This document shows, piece by piece, positions 55,920 through 64,000 of a DNA stretch of 64,000 nt; the first letter of the stretch is position 1, and every line of letters starts with the position of its first letter. Origin of the DNA: Salinibacter sp. 10B (GTDB taxonomy: Bacteria > Bacteroidota > Rhodothermia > Rhodothermales > Salinibacteraceae); assembly GCF_002954405.1 (NCBI RefSeq), contig NZ_MQWC01000004.1:260318-324317 (forward strand). The letters are read 5' to 3'. The notes below the pieces were generated by a model that saw only the letters and a program-made list of their open reading frames with translations, ran no database searches and was not told the origin of the DNA. Both the position numbers and the translations under genes were made by a program.

Positions 55920-56034
55920 CTGTGTTGGGAAGGCCGCAGGGTCCCACGCACCTCGCCCTGAATCGAACGGGCGGGGGGAAGGGCACTGATGCTGTTCGCC
56001 ACTTGCTGATTTTGATTGACGACGATAGCCATTT

Positions 56035-58176
56035 ATGAAGCCGCAAGCCACCATCGAAGATATTCAATTTGCACCCGAACGTAGTCTCTCTCTGGAGACC
56101 GGACGGATTGCCAAGCAGGCCGACGGGTCCGTCGTCGTGCGTCTAGGCGATACTATGGTCCTGTCTACGGCGACGATCAGCGATTCGGTGCGGGAGTCCA
56201 ACTTCTTCCCGTTGACCGTAGATTACCGGGAAAAGTTTGCTGCTGGCGGGAAGGTGCCCGGTGGATTCATTAAACGAGAAGGACGTCCCACCGATAAGGA
56301 AACCCTTACTTCTCGCCTTATTGACCGTGCGATCCGGCCCCTTTTCCCGGACGGGTTCTACCATGACGTGCACGTGGTCAACTTTGTGATCTCGGCCGGC
56401 CAAGACTACGACGCCGACGTGCTGGCAGGTGTGGGGTCGTCTGCCGCACTGATGACCTCGGGCGCTCCGTTTCAGGGACCGATTGCGGAGGTGCGTGTGG
56501 CCCGCGTCGATGGGGAGTTTGTCATCAACCCCACGATGCAGCAGACGGCAGAGAGCGACATGGACCTGATCGTGGCGGGGAAAGAAGATGCCCTTGTGAT
56601 GGTGGAGGGGGAAGCCGATGAGGTCAGCGAAGAGGACATGATCGATGCTCTCGACGAGGCGCACAAGTCGATTCGGACGCTGTGTCGAGGCCAGCATCAG
56701 CTCGTAGAAGCGTACGGGGAGCCGGAGCCGTTCGAATGGGAGGCCGATCTTGTGCCCGATGCGCTCGTCGACAAGATGAAGCAGCAGTACGGCCGCAAGG
56801 TGGCCGATGCGATTCGTGGCGAGTACAGCAAGGAGAAATTCTATCAGGGCATTGACGCCATCAAAGAGGAGGCGACGGCGGACCTTCTTGGAGACGCGAA
56901 AGAGACGCCGGAAGGGTACACCCGCGACGACATCCACTCGGCCGTCGAGAACGTACAGAAGGACGAAATGCGGTCGATGATTGTCCAGGAAGGACAGCGC
57001 ATTGACGGCCGTGGCGAGGAGGATGTTCGAGACCTCTGGATGGAGGTTGGATACCTGCCGCGTGTACACGGATCTGCCATCTTTACCCGGGGCGAGACGC
57101 AGGTTCTCGGGTCTGTGACCCTTGGGACCTCCGAAGACGTGCAGGCAGTCGATGAGGTCTTTGCGGAGACCGACAAGACCTTCTATCTTCACTACCGTTT
57201 TCCGCCGTTCTCTGTGGGAGAAGCGAGCTACCTGCGGGGGCCCAAGCGCCGCGAGATTGGACACAGCATGCTCGCCGAGCGTGCCCTGCGACCGGTAATT
57301 CCGGAACAGGAGCAGTTCCCCTACACGATCCGAATCAACGCCGACGTCATGGAGTCAAACGGCTCCTCGTCTATGGCGAGCGTCTGCGCCGGAAGCCTGG
57401 CGCTCATGGATGCGGGGGTCCCGATCGAGAAGCCCGTGGCTGGCATTGCCATGGGACTCGTTCAGCACGAGGACGAGACGAAAGTGCTGACCGATATTCT
57501 CGGTCAGGAGGATCACCTGGGCGACATGGACTTCAAGATCACGGGAACCCGGGACGGGGTGACGGCCTGCCAGATGGATATGAAGATCGAGGGCCTGTCC
57601 CGAGATGTCCTTCTGAAGGCGCTGAAGCAGGCCCGAAAGGCCCGCGAGTTCATTCTGGATGAGATGGAAGAGACGATTTCGGAGCCGCGGGAGGATCTTT
57701 CTAAGTACGCTCCCCGGCTGACCAAGCTGCAAATCGATCCGGATCGGATCGGTGCCGTCATTGGTCCCGGCGGCAAGGTTGTGAAGAGCATCCAGAAGGA
57801 GACGAATACGGAGATCTCCGTGGATGAAGATGAAGGCGTGGGGATCGTCACAATTGCGGCGACCAATCAAAACGATGCGGAGGCTGCGATCGAACGTGTG
57901 AAGCAAATTGTGGCGGTGCCGGAGGAAGGTGAGGACTATATCGGCACAGTGAAAGGCATCCGCGACTTTGGAGCCTTCATTGAGATTATGCCGGAGCGAA
58001 CGGGGCTGCTCCATGTCTCTGAAATCTCCCACGAGTATGTGGAGGACATTGAGGAATACCTTCAGGTGGGAGACAAGGTGAAGGTACACCTCCTTGAAGT
58101 GAAGGACGACGGGAAGATGCGTCTTACACGGAAGCCGTTCCTGTCGGAGGAGGATGAGGAAACGGCCGACCAATAA
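56035..58176 (+). CDS. pnp: polyribonucleotide nucleotidyltransferase (PNPase)
   Basis: PNPase degrades RNA from the 3' end by phosphorolysis and is a core RNA-turnover enzyme. The 713-aa product has two RNase PH-like domains (VVRLGDTMVLSTATISDSV in the first; VHGSAIFTRGETQVLGSVTL in the second), an intervening helical domain, a KH domain (IDPDRIGAVIGPGGKVVKSI) and an S1 domain (YIGTVKGIRDFGAFIEI to KMRLTRKPF). SSSMASVCAGSLALMDAGVP and the DILGQEDHLGDMDFKI motif mark the active centre. It is a normal-length PNPase and ends the large RNA/translation series. Confidence 0.97.
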   Translation: MKPQATIEDIQFAPERSLSLETGRIAKQADGSVVVRLGDTMVLSTATISDSVRESNFFPLTVDYREKFAAGGKVPGGFIKREGRPTDKETLTSRLIDRAIRPLFPDGFYHDVHVVNFVISAGQDYDADVLAGVGSSAALMTSGAPFQGPIAEVRVARVDGEFVINPTMQQTAESDMDLIVAGKEDALVMVEGEADEVSEEDMIDALDEAHKSIRTLCRGQHQLVEAYGEPEPFEWEADLVPDALVDKMKQQYGRKVADAIRGEYSKEKFYQGIDAIKEEATADLLGDAKETPEGYTRDDIHSAVENVQKDEMRSMIVQEGQRIDGRGEEDVRDLWMEVGYLPRVHGSAIFTRGETQVLGSVTLGTSEDVQAVDEVFAETDKTFYLHYRFPPFSVGEASYLRGPKRREIGHSMLAERALRPVIPEQEQFPYTIRINADVMESNGSSSMASVCAGSLALMDAGVPIEKPVAGIAMGLVQHEDETKVLTDILGQEDHLGDMDFKITGTRDGVTACQMDMKIEGLSRDVLLKALKQARKAREFILDEMEETISEPREDLSKYAPRLTKLQIDPDRIGAVIGPGGKVVKSIQKETNTEISVDEDEGVGIVTIAATNQNDAEAAIERVKQIVAVPEEGEDYIGTVKGIRDFGAFIEIMPERTGLLHVSEISHEYVEDIEEYLQVGDKVKVHLLEVKDDGKMRLTRKPFLSEEDEETADQ

Positions 58177-58178
58177 AG

Positions 58179-58189
58179 CCCCCCCCCCC
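58179..58189 (+). repeat. C11 homopolymer tract downstream of pnp
   Basis: Eleven C residues in a row begin 2 bp after the pnp stop codon. Long homopolymers are prone to slippage during replication and to sequencing error, so the exact count may vary. It lies outside coding sequence and just ahead of the pnp terminator. Confidence 0.6.
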
Positions 58190-58211
58190 TCACTTTTGAA
58201 GTGCTTTACGT

Positions 58212-58241
58212 AAGGGCGAGGGCCGTTTGGCCCTCGCCTTT
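58212..58241 (+). terminator. Rho-independent terminator of pnp
   Basis: AAGGGCGAGGGCC (58212-58224) pairs over 13 bp (one G-T) with GGCCCTCGCCTTT (58229-58241) around a GTTT loop. The T tail is short, but the stem is very strong. Confidence 0.88.
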
Positions 58242-58356
58242 CGCGTAGGTGCCTATCAAGCCGTTGGGAGGGAGATGGAGTAGCTGTGGGGGCTCAGGAT
58301 GGGTGCTCTCTCCGACGGTACATATCGAGCCATATCACTGTTTGATCACTTTCAGC

Positions 58357-59340
58357 ATGAAAGTACTTGTTACGGGCGGCGCAGGGTATATCGGGAGCGT
58401 TGGCGTTCACGAGCTTGTGCACGAAGGCTATGAGGTCGTTGTCTTCGATAACTTGTCTCAAGGGCACCGGGCGGCTGTTCATCCGGAGGCGACGTTTGTA
58501 GAGGGAGACCTGCGTGACCGAGAGGTTGTGGATCGAACCCTCGGGGAGCATGAGCCTGATGCGATTATGCATTTTGCTTCGAAGTCGCTGGTGGGAGAGT
58601 CGATGGAGAAGCCGTTCTTGTATCTTGATGAGAATGTGCGGTGTGGCGTCAATTTGATGCGATGTGCTGTGAAGCACGACGTGGAACGATTCATTCTTTC
58701 GTCCACCGCCAATTTGTTTGGAACGCCGGACTCGATTCCGATTGATGAGGAGGAGTCCATCGAGCCGGGGAGTCCATACGGCGAATCAAAGAATGTTCTT
58801 GAGCGGACGCTGCAGTGGCTGGACGAACTGGATGCTCTTCGTTTTGCAACCCTTCGTTACTTCAACGCGGCGGGGGCGGCTTCAGCGGATCTGGGAGAGG
58901 ACCACGATCCGGAGACGCATCTCCTTCCGATTGTCCTGGAGGTAGCGGCCGGCAAACGTGATAAGATTGAGATCTACGGGGACGACTACGATACGCGCGA
59001 CGGCACCTGCATTCGGGACTTCGTCCACGTGCGTGACCTTGCACAAGCTCACATCCTTGCGCTGGAAGCTCTTGAGAACGGGAGCCGCGTCTATAATCTT
59101 GGAAATGGCAACGGGTACAGCGTTCGTGAGGTGATTGACACTGCCCGGGCCGTGACCGGTGCTGAAATCCCGTCGGAAGTGGGTCCGCGTCGTCCCGGCG
59201 ACCCTCCTGAACTCATTGCGAGTAGTGATAAGATTCGCCGAGAACTGGGATGGGAGCCTCAATACGGAGACTTGGAAGAGATTATCGAGAGTGCGTGGGC
59301 GTGGCACCGGAAGCACCCGCATGGATACGATGACTTTTAG
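58357..59340 (+). CDS. galE: UDP-glucose 4-epimerase
   Basis: GalE interconverts UDP-glucose and UDP-galactose. From the ATG at 58357 (the frame is open to 58249) the product is 327 aa. It starts with the NAD-binding pattern [14 protein letters not shown] and shows [19 protein letters not shown], the catalytic serine region [11 protein letters not shown], the YxxxK pair in [19 protein letters not shown] and [20 protein letters not shown]. The residues [10 protein letters not shown] and [19 protein letters not shown] are typical of GalE rather than other SDR epimerases. No other sugar-nucleotide genes are adjacent. A weak terminator follows near 59375-59431. Confidence 0.93.
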   Translation: MKVLVTGGAGYIGSVGVHELVHEGYEVVVFDNLSQGHRAAVHPEATFVEGDLRDREVVDRTLGEHEPDAIMHFASKSLVGESMEKPFLYLDENVRCGVNLMRCAVKHDVERFILSSTANLFGTPDSIPIDEEESIEPGSPYGESKNVLERTLQWLDELDALRFATLRYFNAAGAASADLGEDHDPETHLLPIVLEVAAGKRDKIEIYGDDYDTRDGTCIRDFVHVRDLAQAHILALEALENGSRVYNLGNGNGYSVREVIDTARAVTGAEIPSEVGPRRPGDPPELIASSDKIRRELGWEPQYGDLEEIIESAWAWHRKHPHGYDDF

Positions 59341-59374
59341 AAGCTGCTTTCCCTGCAGGCACTGGGCATTTGGT

Positions 59375-59431
59375 AGGACGCAACGACTGCGGTCCCGGTT
59401 CACAGCAAGAGACTGAGGGGTCGTCCTTTTT
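59375..59431 (+). terminator. possible terminator between galE and scpA
   Basis: AGGACG (59375-59380) pairs with CGTCCT (59422-59427), followed by T residues to 59431. The loop is 41 nt and the core stem only 6 bp, so this is tentative. Confidence 0.3.
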
Positions 59432-59462
59432 CGTTAGCTTGACACCATCTTTTTGAAGGCCG

Positions 59463-60272
59463 ATGTACCGCGTTGAGCTACAGCAGTTTGAGGGGCCAAT
59501 GGACCTCCTGCTGTTCTTTATTAAGCGGGATGAGGTGGACGTGTACGACATACCTATTGCCCGCATCGCGGACGAGTATCTCGCGTATGTGCGTGTACTC
59601 GAAGAGATTGATCTGGACGGGGTCGGGGACTTCATCTACATGGCGGCGCTTCTGATTAATATCAAGGCGCGGATGCTCCTGCCAACAACGGAGACCGACG
59701 AGGAAGGGGAGGCCGTAGACCCGCGTCGTGAGCTTGTGGAGCGACTGCTGGAGTATGTCCGCTTCAAAGAGGCGGCCGACCAGCTTTCGACTCGGCGTGA
59801 ACATCGGCGTGAGCATTTTACACGGGGAGATGCCTCAGCACATCGGGAGCAGGTCGAAGAGGAGCACGACGTTGAAGTGGATGCGTCGGTCTACGACCTC
59901 ATGGAAGCCCTCGGCGAGATGCTCAATCAGGCCGAAGAGGAGGACAGTGAACCCGTTCATGAGGTTGAACCGCTCGAACACTCCGTGGAGGAACAGCAGC
60001 GCTATGTCCTAGACCGCGTGATGGAAGAGCCGCGAATTACCTTCGCCACCCTGGTCCGGCGCCGAAGCAAGGGATTCATCATTGCTACATTCCTCGCAGT
60101 TTTGGAGCTGACGCGACAGCATTATCTCCGGCTCGACCTATCGGCAGGTCCAGCGGACTTTGCGATAGAGGAACGGGAGGAGCAGCCGCTCCAGCCCGAA
60201 GACCCAGCTCTAGAGAACATGCCCGCGCCGTCGGGAGACGGAGCACCGTCTGACGCTGCCTCCGACGAATGA
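59463..60272 (+). CDS. scpA: segregation and condensation protein ScpA
   Basis: ScpA is the kleisin subunit that links SMC heads with ScpB in bacterial condensin. The 269-aa product opens with YRVELQQFEGPMDLLLFFI and continues IKRDEVDVYDIPIARIADEYL, the family's N-terminal helical domain. AALLINIKARMLLP follows, then a charged middle, and the C-terminal winged-helix region (RYVLDRVMEEPRITFATLVRR, FIIATFLAVLELTRQ) that contacts SMC. It ends in a short acidic tail. scpB begins 35 bp after it. Confidence 0.94.
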   Translation: MYRVELQQFEGPMDLLLFFIKRDEVDVYDIPIARIADEYLAYVRVLEEIDLDGVGDFIYMAALLINIKARMLLPTTETDEEGEAVDPRRELVERLLEYVRFKEAADQLSTRREHRREHFTRGDASAHREQVEEEHDVEVDASVYDLMEALGEMLNQAEEEDSEPVHEVEPLEHSVEEQQRYVLDRVMEEPRITFATLVRRRSKGFIIATFLAVLELTRQHYLRLDLSAGPADFAIEEREEQPLQPEDPALENMPAPSGDGAPSDAASDE

Positions 60273-60306
60273 TTTGACTTCTGTATTTCTGTTATTGCAA
60301 AGAGAG

Positions 60307-61053
60307 ATGTCAAACCAATCCTCAACTCCTTCCACCGCAGAGTCCTCCGGCGATGCTCACCCGCCCACCGACGATCACACGCTCGCGGAGGCGGCTGAGG
60401 CCATCATTTTTGCTGCCGACGAACCCGTGACCGCTGAACGGATCGCCGAGATCGTGTCAGAGGTAACCGGCCAGCCCGAAGTGTCTGACGAGGAGGTTCA
60501 AACAGCGATCGAAACGATTAATGAGGAATACGAGGCTTCTGGTCGGGCCCTCGAGATTCACGAGTGGGGGGAGGGCTACCGGATGGCTACACGCTCGACG
60601 CTTTCTCCATTCGTGAAGACGCTCTTTGTTGGCGAGCAAGAGAAAAGTCTCTCGCGCTCGTTAATGGAAACCCTCGCTGTCATCGCCTACCGGCAGCCTG
60701 TAACACGGCCGGAGGTAGACTTCATTCGGGGAGTCAACTCAGACTATGCGATCGGAAAACTGTTGGAGATGGAGCTTGTCGACGTAGAGGGACGGGCCGA
60801 CTCGTTGGGGCGCCCTCTTCTGTACGGTACGACTTCGCAGTTCCTTGAGCAATTTGGGTTGAAGAGTTTGGACGATCTCCCAACACTCCGGGAGGTCGAA
60901 GAGTTGTTGGATGATCCCGCATTTGACGAGGAACGGGCCAAGCTGTTACGCCTCGACAAGGAAGAAGAGGTCTCGGTGGACGATATTCTGGAGGAGGTGG
61001 AAGAGGAAGAGAAGAAGGAAGAAGCGGAGTCCTCCTCTCCGGAAGAAGAGTGA
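60307..61053 (+). CDS. scpB: segregation and condensation protein ScpB
   Basis: ScpB is the winged-helix partner of ScpA in the SMC-ScpAB condensin. From the ATG at 60307 the product is 248 aa. After about 35 low-complexity residues, the family core begins: AEAAEAIIFAADEPVTAERIA. YRMATRSTLSPFVKTLF, LSRSLMETLAVIAYRQPVTR, the conserved IRGVNSDYAIGKLLEMELVD and GRPLLYGTTSQFLEQFGL follow. The last 50 residues are almost all acidic. No smc gene lies in the window. Confidence 0.94.
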   Translation: MSNQSSTPSTAESSGDAHPPTDDHTLAEAAEAIIFAADEPVTAERIAEIVSEVTGQPEVSDEEVQTAIETINEEYEASGRALEIHEWGEGYRMATRSTLSPFVKTLFVGEQEKSLSRSLMETLAVIAYRQPVTRPEVDFIRGVNSDYAIGKLLEMELVDVEGRADSLGRPLLYGTTSQFLEQFGLKSLDDLPTLREVEELLDDPAFDEERAKLLRLDKEEEVSVDDILEEVEEEEKKEEAESSSPEEE

Positions 61054-61214
61054 CACGGAAGTCGTCCTCCCTTGTGCTAACTTGTGTTTCGGACAGGGGA
61101 GGGAGACTGTATGAGCTCAGAGATCGGTTCGGTGAGACAGGGAGGCCCAAGGACCTTTTTTGAGGGCCGGAATGTTTGACGACGCACGACGTTATTCATA
61201 GGTGATCCTATTCC

Positions 61215-61970
61215 ATGACGGGTTCCAGCGAGCATGCCGAACGACAGGGCATGCGAATCAACAAGTACATTGCACACACAGGCTACTGCTCTCGCCGCGA
61301 CGCCGACCAATTGGTAGAGGAGAGGCGCGTCAAGGTGGACGGAGAGCTTGTAACCGAGCATGGACGGAGGGTGCGAGAGGGACAACGGGTCACAGTAGAT
61401 GGGGAGGTTCTTGAGCTACGAGCACTCGAACACATCCTCCTCAATAAGCCAAAGGATACGATTAGCACCACGGACGACCAAAAAGATCGTCAAACGGTCT
61501 TGGACGTGGTGGGAGTGCCCGAAGAGAATCCGTCGGGACTTTTTCCGGTGGGACGATTGGACCGCAATACGACGGGCGTGCTTTTGATTACGAATGATGG
61601 CGATTTGGCTCATCGCCTCATGCACCCCAGTTACGAGGTTTCGAAGATCTACTACGTGCGGACCCAAAAACCGGTGCTTCCGCATCAAATTGACACCCTT
61701 CGGCGAGGCGTAGAACTGGACGACGGGCCGGCGTCCGCGGATCAGGTCGCGTATCTGGACCCGAACACGAAGACTGATGTTGCACTTGAGCTGCATGAAG
61801 GCCGTAACCGGCAGATCCGCCGCATGATGGAGTCTCTTGGGCACGACATCGTGCAGCTTGAGCGTGCGAAGTATGGAAGTATTACCACCGGAACTCTGCA
61901 GCGCGGCGAATGGCGACGCCTGACCTATGAGGAAGTGGATGACCTTCGCGAGCGAGTTGACCTTAAGTAA
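61215..61970 (+). CDS. rluB: pseudouridine synthase, RluB/RsuA family
   Basis: The 251-aa product is a large-subunit (RluB-type) or related rRNA pseudouridine synthase. It has an S4 RNA-binding domain (about 12-70: [20 protein letters not shown]) followed by the RsuA-type catalytic domain with the aspartate in [20 protein letters not shown] and [18 protein letters not shown]. Lack of a long C-terminal tail suggests the RluB or RluE group rather than RluC/D, but the target base cannot be fixed by eye. It lies 161 bp after scpB in the widely conserved order scpA-scpB-rluB, and guaB begins 20 bp downstream. Confidence 0.92.
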   Translation: MTGSSEHAERQGMRINKYIAHTGYCSRRDADQLVEERRVKVDGELVTEHGRRVREGQRVTVDGEVLELRALEHILLNKPKDTISTTDDQKDRQTVLDVVGVPEENPSGLFPVGRLDRNTTGVLLITNDGDLAHRLMHPSYEVSKIYYVRTQKPVLPHQIDTLRRGVELDDGPASADQVAYLDPNTKTDVALELHEGRNRQIRRMMESLGHDIVQLERAKYGSITTGTLQRGEWRRLTYEEVDDLRERVDLK

Positions 61971-61990
61971 TCGAAATAGATACCACTGAT

Positions 61991-63520
61991 ATGGATACGC
62001 GCCAGACAACGAGCAACGGGACCCTCCAGTCGGCCATGGATCGAAAAATCAAGGCCGAGGGGCTGACGTACGATGACGTACTTTTGGTGCCGGCCCGGTC
62101 GTCGGTGATGCCGCGCCAGGTAGATACGTCCTCGTGGCTCACCCCTCGCATTAAGTTGAATGTTCCCATCCTCTCAGCGGCGATGGATACCGTCACGGAG
62201 GCCGACATGGCCATCGCCCTGGCGCGAGAAGGAGGGGTTGGCGTACTGCACAAGAACATGTCCATTGAGGAGCAGGCTGCCGAGGTGCGCCGTGTAAAGC
62301 GGTCGGAGAATGGCATGATTCTAGACCCGATTACGATTTCTCCGCACGACACCGTGGCGGACGCTCGGGACAAGATGAGTCACTATTCGATCGGCGGCAT
62401 TCCGGTCGTAGATGAGTCCGATAAGCTGGTTGGGATTGTCACCAATCGAGATGTTCGGTTTGAACTCAACGGGGACACTCCCATCCGGGAGATGATGACA
62501 GAAGAAGACCTTGTTACTGTCCCAGTGGGGACGACGCTTGATGAGGCGGAGCGCATACTCCAGCAGCACAAAATTGAGAAGCTTCCGGTCGTCGACGACG
62601 AGGGGTACCTGAAGGGACTCATTACCTTTAAGGATATACGTAAGCGTCGCAAGCATCCGAACGCATGCAAGGACGATCATGGGCGGCTTCGCGTCGGGGC
62701 GGCAGTCGGTGTGACGCCGCAGGTGGAAGATCGTGTTTCTGCGCTCGTCGAGGTGGGGGTCGATTTTGTCGTCGTCGATACCGCGCACGGGCATGCGGAA
62801 GGGGTTCTAGAGACGGTGGATGAGGTCTCGTCGCGATTCGGAGACGAAGTTGAGGTCATTGCCGGTAATGTTGGCACGGCCGAAGGCACCCGAGATCTCA
62901 TTGAGGCTGGGGTTGATTGTGTCAAGGTGGGCATCGGGCCGGGCTCGATTTGCACGACGCGCGTGGTGGCTGGCGTTGGGGTGCCACAGCTTACGGCAAT
63001 CATGGAGTGTGCAGAGGTGGCGCACGAGGAGGGGATTCCATTGATTGCGGACGGGGGCATCAAGCAAACGGGCGACATCTCGAAGGCCCTTGCAGCTGGT
63101 GCTAGCGCAGTAATGATTGGCGGCTTGTTTGCAAGTGTCGAGGAGAGTCCGGGCGAAACGATTATTTACGAGGGGCGAAAGTACAAATCATATCGAGGAA
63201 TGGGCTCTGTCGGGGCAATGGGAGCCGGTAGCAAAGACCGCTACTTCCAGGATGCGGAAGATGAATTGGAAAAGCTCGTGCCGGAGGGCGTCGAAGGACG
63301 CGTGCCTTACAGCGGAACCCTCAGTGAAGTGATTCACCAAATGTCGGGCGGGTTGCGTGCTGCCATGGGGTACTGCGGCTGTGAGTCTGTTCAGGAACTC
63401 TACGAAGACGGTCAGTTCGTTCGTACCACAGCGTCCGGGATCCGCGAGAGCCACCCCCACGATGTCGAGATTACGCAGGAATCGCCCAATTACTATTCGG
63501 GGCGTAACTCAAAGGAATAG
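61991..63520 (+). CDS. guaB: inosine-5'-monophosphate dehydrogenase
   Basis: GuaB oxidises IMP to XMP, the committed step of GTP synthesis. The 509-aa product has the TIM barrel interrupted by two CBS domains (about 110-220; [20 protein letters not shown] and [20 protein letters not shown]). The catalytic cysteine is in [19 protein letters not shown]. The flap motif [20 protein letters not shown] and [19 protein letters not shown] are intact. The start at ATG 61991 gives a short N-terminal extension before the usual [15 protein letters not shown]. It begins 20 bp after the pseudouridine synthase gene; a second M24 peptidase follows after 35 bp. Confidence 0.97.
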   Translation: MDTRQTTSNGTLQSAMDRKIKAEGLTYDDVLLVPARSSVMPRQVDTSSWLTPRIKLNVPILSAAMDTVTEADMAIALAREGGVGVLHKNMSIEEQAAEVRRVKRSENGMILDPITISPHDTVADARDKMSHYSIGGIPVVDESDKLVGIVTNRDVRFELNGDTPIREMMTEEDLVTVPVGTTLDEAERILQQHKIEKLPVVDDEGYLKGLITFKDIRKRRKHPNACKDDHGRLRVGAAVGVTPQVEDRVSALVEVGVDFVVVDTAHGHAEGVLETVDEVSSRFGDEVEVIAGNVGTAEGTRDLIEAGVDCVKVGIGPGSICTTRVVAGVGVPQLTAIMECAEVAHEEGIPLIADGGIKQTGDISKALAAGASAVMIGGLFASVEESPGETIIYEGRKYKSYRGMGSVGAMGAGSKDRYFQDAEDELEKLVPEGVEGRVPYSGTLSEVIHQMSGGLRAAMGYCGCESVQELYEDGQFVRTTASGIRESHPHDVEITQESPNYYSGRNSKE

Positions 63521-63555
63521 CACTTCACGCTTCGCCACACCCCTCGTTTGCACTC

Positions 63556-64000
63556 ATGCCGAATCGATTCGACCGTATTCGCCGGCGCCTTGAGGAGCAA
63601 GGCGCCGACGCGCTACTTCTTTCATTTCTCCCCAATATTCGATGGGCGTGTGGATTCACGGGCTCAAACGGCCTCCTTCTCGTAGGGCCGGAGCAGGCGA
63701 CATTTGTCACCGATGGACGGTACACGGAGCAAGCGCGTCAGGAGGTGAGTGGCGCCGACGTTATAATCGCGAGAAATGGGCTCATGACCCGTCTGATGGA
63801 AGGGGGGCATTTGGAAGGATACAGCCAGGTGATTTTTGAGGCCGATGACGTTACGGTCTCCAAACGACAACAGCTGGAAGAAGAGTGCAGCACGATTGAG
63901 TGGCAACCAATCTCTGGACTTCTCACACGCGATGTTGCGGTGAAGGAAGATCCAGAGATTCGCCAGATTCGTCGTGCGCAGGCGGTGACGGAGGCCGTGT
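63556..64000 (+). CDS. M24 family aminopeptidase, truncated by window end
   Basis: The gene starts with ATG 63556 and is open to the end of the window, giving 148 residues so far. The N-terminal part is a creatinase/aminopeptidase-P N domain: MPNRFDRIRRRLEEQGADAL, NIRWACGFTGSNGLLLVG, FVTDGRYTEQARQEV. Just before the cut comes the usual linker (KEDPEIRQIRRAQAVTEAV) that precedes the metal-binding pita-bread domain. The catalytic part is outside the window. This is the PepQ/YpdF-like short type, distinct from the longer pepP at 12460-13854. Confidence 0.88.
   Translation, partial: MPNRFDRIRRRLEEQGADALLLSFLPNIRWACGFTGSNGLLLVGPEQATFVTDGRYTEQARQEVSGADVIIARNGLMTRLMEGGHLEGYSQVIFEADDVTVSKRQQLEEECSTIEWQPISGLLTRDVAVKEDPEIRQIRRAQAVTEAV

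Overview
The window is 64 kb of bacterial chromosome carrying housekeeping and central-metabolism genes, about 58-60% GC by eye. I see no rRNA, tRNA, CRISPR, insertion sequence or prophage. The organism looks like a halophilic member of the Rhodothermales/Salinibacter side of the Bacteroidota. The reasons are: long Asp/Glu-rich tails on ribosomal protein S1, IF2, NusA and ScpB; few Shine-Dalgarno sequences ahead of obvious starts; a run of SurA/PpiC-type chaperones next to a MoxR ATPase; and glutaminyl-tRNA synthetase carrying a YqeY tail. The taxon is inferred from style, not from any marker search.

Layout. 0.5-2.1 kb: a TolC-type outer-membrane efflux protein. 2.1-12.4 kb: an alpha-glucan/trehalose block, with glgE, a trehalose synthase-maltokinase fusion and glgB on the minus strand and glgX divergent. 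Together these make the GlgE route (trehalose to maltose to maltose-1-phosphate to linear glucan to branched glucan) plus debranching. 12.4-17.2 kb: an M24 aminopeptidase, a small membrane protein, a double-TerB protein, FxsA and a renalase-like flavoprotein. 17.2-23.7 kb: a minus-strand run of three PpiC/SurA proteins, a MoxR ATPase and a ferredoxin-NADP reductase. 24.3-28.4 kb: convergent gltX and glnS. 28.6-35.6 kb: a lipoprotein, then an rRNA/tRNA methyltransferase followed by mutA, mutB and meaB (methylmalonyl-CoA mutase and its G-protein chaperone).

35.8-44.5 kb: a LEA14-like lipoprotein, cmk, rpsA, an ACT-domain malic enzyme, two small orphan genes and an aldehyde dehydrogenase. 44.8-47.6 kb: an aminotransferase, a small membrane protein and prfB with its programmed +1 frameshift. 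47.9-58.2 kb: the translation/RNA cluster rimP-nusA-infB-rbfA-truB-ribF-rpsO-pnp. 58.4-64 kb: galE, scpA, scpB, an rluB-type pseudouridine synthase, guaB and a second M24 peptidase cut by the window end.

No wholly unknown multi-gene system is evident. The most unusual items are the complete GlgE module with its fused middle enzyme, GlnRS-YqeY, S1 with a helix-hairpin-helix tail, a hairpin-rich intergenic region at 41.8-42.0 kb that could hold a structured RNA, and a pair of orphan genes with an unexplained palindrome and an orphan Shine-Dalgarno.
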